Source: an uncultured Lachnospiraceae bacterium
GTDB taxonomy: Bacteria > Bacillota > Clostridia > Lachnospirales > Lachnospiraceae
Direction: 5' to 3'
Assembly: GCA_945787485.1 (NCBI GenBank)
Contig: CALZHV010000102.1
Location: forward strand, 1-7,338
Length of the DNA stretch: 7,338 nucleotides
Shown: positions 1-6,972 of the stretch, piece by piece
How positions within the stretch are numbered: position 1 is the first letter of the stretch
Layout of the letters: each line of letters opens with the position of its first letter
Made by a program: the position numbers and the translations under genes
Notes under the pieces: generated by a model
Seen by the model: the letters and a program-made list of their open reading frames with translations, nothing else
Told to the model about the DNA's origin: nothing
Databases searched by the model: none

Positions 1-1816
1 GTGCAAGTTCTTCTTTGTGGTGCTTCGTTCCGATGATTTCTTTCCAGTCTTCCGGGTCATTGTTACCGCTTGTCATAACAACGCCGACTTTTTCTTTCCA
101 GTCAGGTCTGACTTCCATAAGACGGCGGTATATCTTCATAGCAATCGGTCTGGAATATGCAACTATCATAGCCTTGCCTGTCAGAAGATTTGCTCTGCCG
201 TTTTCATAGTGTTTGACAATATCATTTACAAGCGATTCAATGGTAGAACCCGCACCGAGAACACTTTCCATTTGTCCGAGCATTTTCTTACTCTTTTCAA
301 TGGTTACAGAATCAGCTTGCTGCTCTAAAACATCATAAGTTGAGTCTATGAGTTTCAGTGTATTTTCATCAAGCTTAAGATGTATAACGCGGCTTTCATA
401 ATAAACAGGGCGAGTTGCACCGTCTTCTACAGCCTGAGTCATATCGTAAATATCAATATATTCACCGAACACTTCACGGGTATTACGGTCTTTTGATGAA
501 ACAGGAGTTCCCGTAAAACCGATGAATGTTGCATTTGGAAGTGCATCACGAATAATACGGGCATTACCTACAACAATTCTTGCCTCAGTTTCGCCTTGTT
601 CATTTTCAGTCATTACAACCCGCTCATCCATACCATACTGTCCACGGTGAGCTTCATCTGCCATAACAACAATATTTCTGCGTGTAGAAAGTGGCTCTTC
701 ACTTTCCTCAAACTTAAACATTGTTGTGAAAATAATACCGTTAGCCTGTTTACCTGCAAGAAGTTCTTTCAAATGCACTTTGCTTTCGGCTTGTACAGGT
801 GTCTGTCTGAGGAATTCAGCACACTTTGAAAATTGAGAATACAATTGATCATCAAGGTCAATTCTGTCGGTCATAACAACAATAGTTGGGCTATCCAAAG
901 CTTCTTGTAAAAGGTGAGCATAGAATACCATTGAAAGTGATTTACCGCTTCCCTGAGTATGCCAGAACACGCCGCCTTTACCGTCTGTGACAGTTGCAAC
1001 TTTTGCTCTTTCAACAGCTTTTTTGACAGCGAAATACTGATGATACCCTGCAAGAATCTTTATAGGATTCTGAGCATCACCTGAAAAGAGAATAAAGTTT
1101 TTAATAATATCAAGAAGTCGTTCTCTCCGGAACATACCTTCATAAAATGTTTCAAAATCAGCTAAAGTTACAGTTTCAATACCGTCTTTTGATTTCCAAT
1201 CCATAAACCGGTCAAGACCTGAAGTGATAGTACCTGCCTTGTTTGCGGTCAGGTCACTTATTACACAGATTGCATTGTAATTGAACATTGACGGAATATC
1301 CTGCATGTAGTTGCGAATCTGATTATAGGCGTTCTCTGCGCCCACCTCATCCTTGGAAGGGCTCTTCAGTTCCATTAAAACAAGAGGGAGACCGTTGATA
1401 AAGAGAATTATATCAGGACGACGGTTGTTACCGTTTTCGATGTATGTATATTGATTAACTGCGTAGAAGGTATTGTTATCTGCTTTGTTATAATCTATTA
1501 GATAAACAATAGAAGAGCATTCTTCACCCTTGAAGAAATATTTAACCTCGACACCATTTTGCAAATAGCTCATAAAGGTCTTATTCTTCTGAACAAGACT
1601 TCCGCTTTCAAAGTTTTTGAGCCTGTATATTGCTTCATTGATGGCTTCAATGGGCAGTTTTTTATTGATGCGAACAAGACTGTCAAGAAGAGCAGATTCC
1701 AGAAGAGGACTTGAAAAATCCTCTCTGTTCATATCCGGTGCATAGATATGGGTATAGCCCATTTTTTCTAATAATTCAATGACTGCTTGTTCAAATAATT
1801 CTTCTGTGAAGTGCAT
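1..1816 (-). CDS. hsdR: Type I restriction enzyme R subunit HsdR, 3' end cut by window edge
   Basis: Motor and nuclease subunit of the type I restriction complex: it translocates DNA using ATP and cleaves when the HsdM/HsdS core meets an unmethylated site. Only the first 605 residues are in the window; the family usually runs to about 1000, so the end lies off the left edge. I translated this frame from the ATG at 1816 and met no stop. Residues 1-200 are the HsdR_N nuclease domain, with D135, E149-x-K151 and Q166-x3-Y170 spaced as in known HsdR nucleases. Further on are a YHQ element (258-260), Walker A HTQGSGKS (286-293), DEAH box (387-390) and TGTP motif (435-438). The start is fixed by AAAGGAGG at 1824-1831, seven bases upstream. 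It follows the HEPN gene after 32 bases and is probably the last gene of the hsd operon. No frameshift or lost catalytic residue is seen in this portion. Confidence 0.97.
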   Translation of the reverse strand, partial: MHFTEELFEQAVIELLEKMGYTHIYAPDMNREDFSSPLLESALLDSLVRINKKLPIEAINEAIYRLKNFESGSLVQKNKTFMSYLQNGVEVKYFFKGEECSSIVYLIDYNKADNNTFYAVNQYTYIENGNNRRPDIILFINGLPLVLMELKSPSKDEVGAENAYNQIRNYMQDIPSMFNYNAICVISDLTANKAGTITSGLDRFMDWKSKDGIETVTLADFETFYEGMFRRERLLDIIKNFILFSGDAQNPIKILAGYHQYFAVKKAVERAKVATVTDGKGGVFWHTQGSGKSLSMVFYAHLLQEALDSPTIVVMTDRIDLDDQLYSQFSKCAEFLRQTPVQAESKVHLKELLAGKQANGIIFTTMFKFEESEEPLSTRRNIVVMADEAHRGQYGMDERVVMTENEQGETEARIVVGNARIIRDALPNATFIGFTGTPVSSKDRNTREVFGEYIDIYDMTQAVEDGATRPVYYESRVIHLKLDENTLKLIDSTYDVLEQQADSVTIEKSKKMLGQMESVLGAGSTIESLVNDIVKHYENGRANLLTGKAMIVAYSRPIAMKIYRRLMEVRPDWKEKVGVVMTSGNNDPEDWKEIIGTKHHKEELA

Positions 1817-1848
1817 AACAATGCCTCCTTTTGTTGCTATCTATTGAT

Positions 1849-2346
1849 TTAACGTACAATTTCACACTTTAGCTTTTTTAAATCTGATTGTGATAATAAT
1901 ATCAATGAACTTTGATTGCCACTTGTATTGAAATCTTCAAACATAACATATTTTCTATTTCCAGCATGAACTAAATATACATGACTATGAGCAATAGAAT
2001 TCCGTAAATGTCTTAAAATACATTCATAATCAGTTTCATTTTTATCTTTATATTTACATACAAAGCGTTTGCTTCTACGATTAACTTCTGCCTCATCGTG
2101 AAGTTGATTTTCAGTAAGATGTTTCTCAATTTTACAATTAGGAGACAAAAACTTGTAATTCTGTACATTCGCAGTTTCTATATAATTATTCCAGTTATTC
2201 TTCAACCGGTCAGCATCAATGCGCATTGCTGTAGCACTACTAATAGTAGGTGCATTATGTAGGAAAAAACTAAACAATGAAATTAGTTTTTCATCTTTAC
2301 ACTCAAATGGAGTTATTCTATTATTTCGTATGTCTTTTATCTTCAT
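1849..2346 (-). CDS. Small HEPN-like protein, candidate ribonuclease/toxin, between hsdS and hsdR
   Basis: A 165-residue protein I cannot name by family. The key feature is R115-N-S-I-A-H120 within ILRHLRNSIAHSHVYL, which matches the R-polar-x3-H signature of HEPN-fold ribonucleases; a helical-looking stretch (about 105-120) carries it. Helix-prone segments at about 18-60 could supply the other bundle helices. There is no signal peptide or membrane segment, so it should be cytoplasmic. Its start overlaps the end of the upstream DUF4145 gene by 26 bases in another frame, which suggests translational coupling; the upstream Shine-Dalgarno is poor (purine-rich GAAAAAAGAA only). hsdR follows after 32 bases. 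The gene is visibly AT-rich (16/60 and 14/60 G+C in two sampled stretches). A role as an RNA-cleaving companion of the restriction system is inferred from motif and position; a structural, non-catalytic HEPN protein is the alternative. That the gene is real: about 0.85; that it is HEPN: about 0.7. Confidence 0.8.
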   Translation of the reverse strand: MKIKDIRNNRITPFECKDEKLISLFSFFLHNAPTISSATAMRIDADRLKNNWNNYIETANVQNYKFLSPNCKIEKHLTENQLHDEAEVNRRSKRFVCKYKDKNETDYECILRHLRNSIAHSHVYLVHAGNRKYVMFEDFNTSGNQSSLILLSQSDLKKLKCEIVR

Positions 2347-3007
2347 TTCTTTTTTCAGAGGATTTTCTTTCTTCGATTTTTGACTTCATTTTTTCTACTC
2401 GATGTGGAAGCGAATATAGATAATCAATGATTGTTGCAACATATCCGATTACTTGTTCTACATCGTATGTATATACAGAGATTTTATCAGCGTGAGCTGC
2501 ATCATTTCCAAGTTGCCTGATAATCCAACAAGCGTCTTCAATCATCGGTGGAAAGATCTTTTTATCGATTAAATCGTCTATTTTCTTTTCGAGATTACTT
2601 CCAACGGCATCTTTATCTTTACAAATCATTTCAAGTACTCTTCGCAAAGATAACAAACAAATTGAATAGTCTATACCTTTTGTTTTTACCGCAGATTCAA
2701 ATGCCGAATATATATCTTTTGGCACTCCATCTCGGGAAACAGCGATTGTTGGATATTCTGTTGTTATCTCATGTGGGCCATGCTCTGCGGCATCAAATGT
2801 GTATTCACTAATAATTACTGGTTTATTACAAACTGGACATTCAAAAACATACCAATCTTCATGTTCAATTAACATATAACTAATTACATTTCCGTAATTA
2901 TCTTCAGCAATATCCTCATTTTTCCATCCTGTCTTGCCAATTGGTTTTAACAACCCTGTGTTTCCACAATGAAAACAAGTGTGAACTTGTTTTTGAATTT
3001 CTTGCAT
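2321..3007 (-). CDS. Zinc-ribbon DUF4145 domain protein of the restriction operon
   Basis: A 228-residue protein of unknown molecular function. The N-terminus has two CxxC pairs (C11/C14 and C57/C60), consistent with a zinc ribbon. Residues about 105-205 match the DUF4145 pattern: LRRVLEMICKDK (121-132), a KKIDDL helix (141-146), then R164-QLGNDAAH (165-172), and a last helix ending LYSLPHRV. DUF4145 is common in or beside restriction enzymes and belongs, to my knowledge, to the HEPN-like helical fold. Here arginine and histidine are seven residues apart rather than the usual four to six, so catalytic activity is doubtful. The tail (205-228) is charged and lysine-rich. The start at 3007 has AGGAG eight to nine bases upstream, and hsdS ends 33 bases before it. 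The 3' end overlaps the small HEPN-like gene by 26 bases, so the two products are likely made together and may interact (inference). Confidence 0.88.
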   Translation of the reverse strand: MQEIQKQVHTCFHCGNTGLLKPIGKTGWKNEDIAEDNYGNVISYMLIEHEDWYVFECPVCNKPVIISEYTFDAAEHGPHEITTEYPTIAVSRDGVPKDIYSAFESAVKTKGIDYSICLLSLRRVLEMICKDKDAVGSNLEKKIDDLIDKKIFPPMIEDACWIIRQLGNDAAHADKISVYTYDVEQVIGYVATIIDYLYSLPHRVEKMKSKIEERKSSEKRNEDKRHTK

Positions 3008-3040
3008 AGTTATTACTCCTATAAACGGTAATTTAGCTGC

Positions 3041-4195
3041 TTAAATCTGAATTCCAGTTACATCGATCTCACCAGACATGAGTTTAGGCAACAAAGTATC
3101 CCTTATGCTTGCTAAGTATTCGGATTCGAGATTATTTTTGTATATCGTATCAGTTGCGCTTGTTGCAAATGAATCAAACTGATTGATTTCATCTTCCGCG
3201 GGGATATAAACTGGATGCTTAATAATATGTGTCACCTTAATACTTGGCTGCACTGAACCAATATTGTACGAAACCAATTCGCTCTTAATAGTTGTTAGGT
3301 ACTGATACAAATAGTACGGCGATATGTTTTTTGCACGAAAACCAACAACATTTTGAGCGATACAACCTTTTGTACCAAAGAACATTTTCATTTCCGCTAA
3401 ACTACCAACCGTTGAGATCAGAATGTCCAATAGTTTAGGATGACCACTTCGAAACCAAGATACGTAAGTTGAATCTGACACATATTTTGTGCAGTTATTA
3501 TAGTCGATGATACGAGATTCACCTGACAATGCTCGAACATCAATTATAGGATAATCGGTTGCTGCAGCTTCTAACGGTGGTGTTTTGCCTCGATTGTCAA
3601 TAGTTTCAACCAGTTCACCTAATAGCTTGTGGCATAATTGATCTACTCTCGCTATTTTATCCGCAAAAAGCGTATCAAAAAGACCTTGTATTTGCTGCTC
3701 TAAATTATCGTTTATCTTGCTATTAACAGCAATTTTTTTATCTATACTGCGAAGTAATGAACCGATTTTGTATTGAACATCTACATCTACGTCAGGCACA
3801 CCATATTTCAAAATAGCACCTTTATCACCACGCGGCATCTTCGTACCTTTTGATGTTGCTGTTGCATAGTTAAAAAAGGTATCATCAGACAATACATAAT
3901 ATAAGAATGTCGAGTCAATACCTTCAGCTGCTCGGAATACCAAAACATCATTGGAACAGCCGCCATCATATTCAGCATGCCAAATCTTTTTAAAATAAGG
4001 CCTTATATTTGACACCAATACATCATTTTTTCTGAACGCCTGAGTATATTCTACTGAAGGAAGATTAGTTGCTGTAGTTATACCACTTTTGTTAGGCAAC
4101 ATATTTTCTGTAGAAATGTAAGTTTGTGTTGTAAGCTTCGAAACAGAAACCTTTTCTTTAACGTAACTGCATATATCTATTAGTTTAGATGCCAT
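3041..4195 (-). CDS. hsdS: Type I restriction-modification specificity subunit HsdS
   Basis: DNA-recognition subunit of the type I complex; it binds HsdM for methylation and HsdR for restriction, and its two target-recognition domains (TRDs) read the two halves of a split site. Using the ATG at 4195 the protein has 384 residues, a normal length. TRD1 covers about 3-140, the central conserved helix about 144-185 (including DNLEQQ at 163), TRD2 about 193-335, and the distal conserved helix about 337-384 (NNLESE, RDTLLPKLMSGEI at 365-377). The two helices resemble each other, as expected of the pseudo-symmetric HsdS layout. The open frame extends to an ATG at 4270, but that would add 25 residues coded within hsdM; the 4195 start has GGAGG nine bases upstream and overlaps the hsdM stop by 11 bases. 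The sampled stretch is AT-rich (19/60 G+C). The recognised DNA sequence cannot be predicted from inspection. Confidence 0.95.
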   Translation of the reverse strand: MASKLIDICSYVKEKVSVSKLTTQTYISTENMLPNKSGITTATNLPSVEYTQAFRKNDVLVSNIRPYFKKIWHAEYDGGCSNDVLVFRAAEGIDSTFLYYVLSDDTFFNYATATSKGTKMPRGDKGAILKYGVPDVDVDVQYKIGSLLRSIDKKIAVNSKINDNLEQQIQGLFDTLFADKIARVDQLCHKLLGELVETIDNRGKTPPLEAAATDYPIIDVRALSGESRIIDYNNCTKYVSDSTYVSWFRSGHPKLLDILISTVGSLAEMKMFFGTKGCIAQNVVGFRAKNISPYYLYQYLTTIKSELVSYNIGSVQPSIKVTHIIKHPVYIPAEDEINQFDSFATSATDTIYKNNLESEYLASIRDTLLPKLMSGEIDVTGIQI

Positions 4196-5687
4196 ACCCA
4201 ATTGCCTCCAACTTCTGTCGGATTTCAGCCTCGAGAGTATGTGACTGTGCAAACAGTTCTGAAAGCTCACCAGTCAGTCTTGCCATCTTTTCCTCAAACG
4301 GCTCTCCATCGTCTTCCTGTTCCTCGATGCCAACATAACGACCGGGAGTAAGGATATAGTCCTGCTTGGCTATTTCTTCAGTATCAACTACTGCACAGAA
4401 GCCTTTCTGATCCTCAAGGGTTCCTTCGCAATATGCCTTGTATGCATCAGCTATCATAGCAATATCTTCGTCGGTCAGTTCACGCAGTTTTCTTGTTACC
4501 ATAGTGCCGAGCTTACGTGCATCGATAAACAAAGTTTTACCTTTTTGTTTTTTATTCTTTGAAAGGAACCAAAGTGATACAGGAATCTGTGTTGTATAGA
4601 AAAGCTGAGTAGGCATTGCAATAATGCACTCCACCAAATCAGCATTGATGATATTTTTGCGGATTTCTCCTTCGCCGCCGGACTGAGAAGAAAGTGAACC
4701 ATTAGCAAGAACCATACCAATTTTGCCGTTAGGTGCAAGATGATGAATCATATGCTGAAGCCATGCAAAGTTGGCATTACCTGCAGGAGGCATACCATAC
4801 TGCCAACGCACATCATCTGTAAGCTTGTCTGCACCCCAATCAGACAGATTGAAAGGCGGATTCGCCATAATGTAATCTGCACGAAGTGTAGGATGGCAAT
4901 CGTTAAAGAAAGTGTCAGCATTAAATTTGCCAAGATCGGCATCAATGCCACGAATGGCAAGGTTCATCTGTGCCATTTTCCAAGTGGTAGGGTTAGAGTC
5001 CTGACCATATACTGAAATATCATTAATATTGCCACGGTGATTTTCAACAAACTTTGCCGACTGAACAAACATACCTCCCGAACCACAGCAAGGGTCATAA
5101 ACACGACCATTGTACGGCTGTAAAACTTCAACAAGTGTACGAACAACACAAGAAGGAGTATAGAATTCACCTGCAAGTTTGCCTTCCTGTTCGGCAAATT
5201 TAGAAAGACAGTATTCATAAGTTCTGCCGAGAATATCTTTACTTGAGCCCGCATCAACCATTTTAATGTTTGTAAAAAGGTCAACAACATCGCCAAGACG
5301 GCGCTTATCCAATTCAGGACGAGCAAAGTTTTTCGGAAGAATATCTTTAAGACGTTTGTTTTCCTTTTCGATTGCACGCATTGCTTCATCAATAATTGTA
5401 CCGATTTCCGGTGTGTGAGCATTTGACGCAATAACATTCCAGCGTGCATTTTCAGGAACAAAGAAAATGCCTTCGGAAGTGTATTCGTCTATATCTTCTT
5501 CGAATCCGTCACCTTCAGCAACAAGTGACTGATACTTTTCATCAAATCTGTCAGAAATATACTTGAGGAAAATAAGTCCCAGTACAACAGATTTATATTC
5601 TGATGCATCCATATTACCACGCAATACGCAAGCCGCATCCCATATCTGTTTTTCAAAGCCAATTCCGGCTGTATTATTTGTAGCCAT
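4185..5687 (-). CDS. hsdM: Type I restriction-modification DNA methyltransferase subunit HsdM
   Basis: N6-adenine methyltransferase subunit: two HsdM copies join one HsdS to methylate host sites and, with HsdR, form the restriction complex. The 500-residue length is normal. Residues about 8-145 form the helical HsdM N-terminal domain (FEKQIWDAACVLRG, FLKYISDRF). The catalytic domain follows with GEFYTP (173-178, SAM-pocket region), motif I DPCCGSGG (198-205, SAM binding) and motif IV NPPF (276-279, target adenine). The C-terminal part (about 400-500), with a coiled-coil-like tail from about 463, probably contacts HsdS. The start at 5687 has AAGGAGT about seven bases upstream. It follows the WYL regulator gene after 115 bases and overlaps hsdS by 11 bases. 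A 60-base sample has 28 G+C, richer than hsdS and the small genes downstream. All key residues are present, so the enzyme is expected to be active. Confidence 0.98.
   Translation of the reverse strand: MATNNTAGIGFEKQIWDAACVLRGNMDASEYKSVVLGLIFLKYISDRFDEKYQSLVAEGDGFEEDIDEYTSEGIFFVPENARWNVIASNAHTPEIGTIIDEAMRAIEKENKRLKDILPKNFARPELDKRRLGDVVDLFTNIKMVDAGSSKDILGRTYEYCLSKFAEQEGKLAGEFYTPSCVVRTLVEVLQPYNGRVYDPCCGSGGMFVQSAKFVENHRGNINDISVYGQDSNPTTWKMAQMNLAIRGIDADLGKFNADTFFNDCHPTLRADYIMANPPFNLSDWGADKLTDDVRWQYGMPPAGNANFAWLQHMIHHLAPNGKIGMVLANGSLSSQSGGEGEIRKNIINADLVECIIAMPTQLFYTTQIPVSLWFLSKNKKQKGKTLFIDARKLGTMVTRKLRELTDEDIAMIADAYKAYCEGTLEDQKGFCAVVDTEEIAKQDYILTPGRYVGIEEQEDDGEPFEEKMARLTGELSELFAQSHTLEAEIRQKLEAIGYGI
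4205..4209 (-). promoter_or_regulatory. Ribosome binding site that sets the hsdS start
   Basis: GGAGG on the minus strand lies inside the last codons of hsdM, nine bases before the ATG at 4195. It supports that start over the in-frame ATG at 4270. Because the site and start codon both sit within the hsdM frame, terminating ribosomes could re-initiate on hsdS, which would keep HsdM and HsdS production in step. Confidence 0.75.
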
Positions 5688-5766
5688 ATTTGTTACTCCT
5701 TTTGTTTATTACTCAAACATACATAAATTAACAGTAGTCAGAGGAAAATCTAATTTAAAATCAAAT

Positions 5767-5794
5767 ATTATAATACTCAAATTTAATCTTACAG
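5767..5794 (-). promoter_or_regulatory. Possible internal promoter before hsdM
   Basis: In the 115-base gap between the WYL gene and hsdM the minus strand has a perfect TATAAT (5767-5772). Sixteen bases upstream is CTGTAA (5789-5794), which matches only three of six -35 positions. The gap is very AT-rich, so a chance TATAAT is likely enough. No terminator hairpin separates the two genes, so hsdM may also be reached from the WYL promoter. Confidence 0.35.
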
Positions 5795-5802
5795 TTTTTT
5801 CT

Positions 5803-6786
5803 TTAACTTGCACTTGCTGATTCTCGTACTTTATCCAACATCGATACATATTCCTCTCTAACCGCATCAGGACCAAGTATTCTAACCTTACCGCCAAAGC
5901 CGAATATCCAACTATAGAATATATGGCTGGTAGCTACATTTACCGTTATTTTGAAATTTTCGGTAGCGGCTTCTGTTATTTCAATGTTTTCACCAAAACG
6001 GTCAATTATTGAATCGATAACATCATTATCACAAAGAAGCTCAACATCTGTATGTTCTGCGTTGAACATACGGAAGGTTGTATTTATGTAATAGTCAATA
6101 TTGAAATCTTCGGGAGCCTGAATTGAATCTTCTTCAAGAATTGTCGGACATTTTGCAATACGGTCAACACGGAAGTTTCTGATAGTGTTGTCTTCAGTGA
6201 CACCGACCAAATAATAGAAATCGCCGTTCCATACAAGGTGCAGGGGTGAAAGAACATAAGGATTACCGTTGTGTTTTAGCTGATGCTCCTTTTTTATATT
6301 GTACTGAAAGTACGGAAAAGAAATCTTCTTGTCTGCGTTGATAGCTTCGTTTATAGCATCAACGATAATATAAATTCTTTCATTGTCTGACTTAATTCGT
6401 CCCTCACAGCAAACATTACGCTTTAATTTTTCAGCACCAAAGTTACCTGCAAGAGAACTGAGTTTTGCAACAAGCTCCTTGCTCTTACCGGCGGTAATGA
6501 ATTTTGCTGATTCTACAGCATCTATAAGCAGTTTCAGCTCGGAATTTTCAAAATCACGGGAGCAGATGTTATATCTATTCTGAACGGATTTGATTTCCTG
6601 TATTTCAAGACCGAACTTACGAAGAAGCGCAATTTCCGACTTGATAGTCTGACGGTGAGCACTGATACCGTACTTTTCTTCAAGTATATTAATGAGCTGA
6701 ACGGTAGTGAGATAATGCTCCTCGTCGGTCTGTTCATATAAAATTTTAGCAAGATATAAAGGTCTTAACTTTGAATCGTTATCCAT
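5803..6786 (-). CDS. WYL-domain transcriptional regulator (HTH-WYL-WCX)
   Basis: A 327-residue DNA-binding regulator, cytoplasmic, probably controlling its own gene and the hsd operon. The N-terminus (about 8-65) is a winged helix-turn-helix, with YLTTVQLINILEEKYGIS (25-42) followed by the HRQTIKSEIALLRKFG recognition part. The WYL domain spans about 140-215: PYVLSPLHLVWNGDFYYLVG (176-195) and the NFRVDRI segment (204-210). The name-giving Trp-Tyr-Leu appears here as Tyr-Tyr-Leu (191-193). The C-terminal WCX-like part (about 245-320) includes TSHIFYSWIFGFGGKVRILGP. WYL proteins of this architecture, such as BrxR and CapW, repress phage-defence operons by binding inverted repeats, and WYL domains are thought to sense ligands such as nucleic acids. 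The start has AAAGGAGT about seven bases upstream. The gene lies 115 bases ahead of hsdM in the same direction. Repressor rather than activator is an inference from the operator placement. Confidence 0.93.
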   Translation of the reverse strand: MDNDSKLRPLYLAKILYEQTDEEHYLTTVQLINILEEKYGISAHRQTIKSEIALLRKFGLEIQEIKSVQNRYNICSRDFENSELKLLIDAVESAKFITAGKSKELVAKLSSLAGNFGAEKLKRNVCCEGRIKSDNERIYIIVDAINEAINADKKISFPYFQYNIKKEHQLKHNGNPYVLSPLHLVWNGDFYYLVGVTEDNTIRNFRVDRIAKCPTILEEDSIQAPEDFNIDYYINTTFRMFNAEHTDVELLCDNDVIDSIIDRFGENIEITEAATENFKITVNVATSHIFYSWIFGFGGKVRILGPDAVREEYVSMLDKVRESASAS

Positions 6787-6816
6787 TGTGTACTCCTTTT
6801 TGCTAAATCAAATTAA

Positions 6817-6844
6817 GATATACTTATACAAATTAAAGTATATC
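6817..6844. promoter_or_regulatory. Candidate operator: perfect 9-bp inverted repeat over the WYL promoter -10
   Basis: GATATACTT (6817-6825) and AAGTATATC (6836-6844) are perfect inverted copies with a 10-base spacer. The right arm covers the whole -10 element of the leftward promoter, and the left arm lies around and just downstream of the expected transcription start. A dimeric repressor bound here would block RNA polymerase. BrxR and CapW are known to bind inverted repeats in their own promoters, so binding by the adjacent WYL protein is a reasonable inference. Confidence 0.6.
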
Positions 6845-6865
6845 ACTTTATGCCCGTTAATTCAA
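6837..6865 (-). promoter_or_regulatory. Sigma-A-type promoter of the WYL-hsd operon
   Basis: On the minus strand TTGAAT (6860-6865) and TATACT (6837-6842) are separated by exactly 17 bases, each matching five of the six consensus positions. The -10 lies about 50 bases ahead of the WYL start codon, leaving a leader of roughly 45 bases that includes the ribosome binding site. This is the best leftward promoter in the window and probably serves the WYL gene and, by read-through, the hsd genes. Confidence 0.75.
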
Positions 6866-6888
6866 CAGATTTAACCAAATTTATGCAA

Positions 6889-6916
6889 TAAGGTGTTGAT
6901 TAGAATCAACACCTTA
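6889..6916. repeat. Perfect 13-bp-arm inverted repeat between two divergent promoters
   Basis: TAAGGTGTTGATT (6889-6901) and AATCAACACCTTA (6904-6916) are exact inverted copies with a two-base centre. The repeat lies 23 bases from the leftward -35 and 21 bases from the rightward -35, almost midway. Neither strand has a U-run after it, so it does not look like an intrinsic terminator. It may be an operator shared by both promoters, or a hairpin in read-through RNA; no protein can be assigned to it from sequence. Confidence 0.7.
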
Positions 6917-6937
6917 AAATGACTTTCTAAAATCCTA

Positions 6938-6966
6938 TTGACTGTTGTAAGCGTTTGTTCTATACT
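6938..6966 (+). promoter_or_regulatory. Strong rightward sigma-A-type promoter
   Basis: TTGACT (6938-6943) and TATACT (6961-6966) are separated by exactly 17 bases, each matching five of six consensus positions. Initiation would be expected near 6973. It points away from the hsd operon and leads into about 270 bases of hairpin-rich sequence without a convincing gene, ending at a terminator-like hairpin. Confidence 0.75.
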
Positions 6967-6972
6967 GATAAC

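Noticed and set aside
17..328. Plus-strand open frame of about 100 codons
   Set aside because: It is antisense to hsdR, whose nuclease and helicase motifs and continuous 605-codon frame are certain; the plus-strand product has no recognisable features or ribosome binding site.
871..1053. Minus-strand 60-codon open frame
   Set aside because: It is an out-of-frame shadow within hsdR, covering the Walker A coding region in another frame.
3041..4195. Phase-variable hsdS by inversion
   Set aside because: No second or silent hsdS fragment, no recombinase gene and no long inverted repeats are present in the window.
4196..4270. Longer HsdS beginning at the ATG at 4270
   Set aside because: The extra 25 residues are coded by hsdM sequence, do not resemble an HsdS N-terminus, and a well-spaced GGAGG favours 4195.
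4740..5015. Plus-strand open frame of 91 codons
   Set aside because: It is antisense to the catalytic domain of hsdM (motif IV region) and has no family features.
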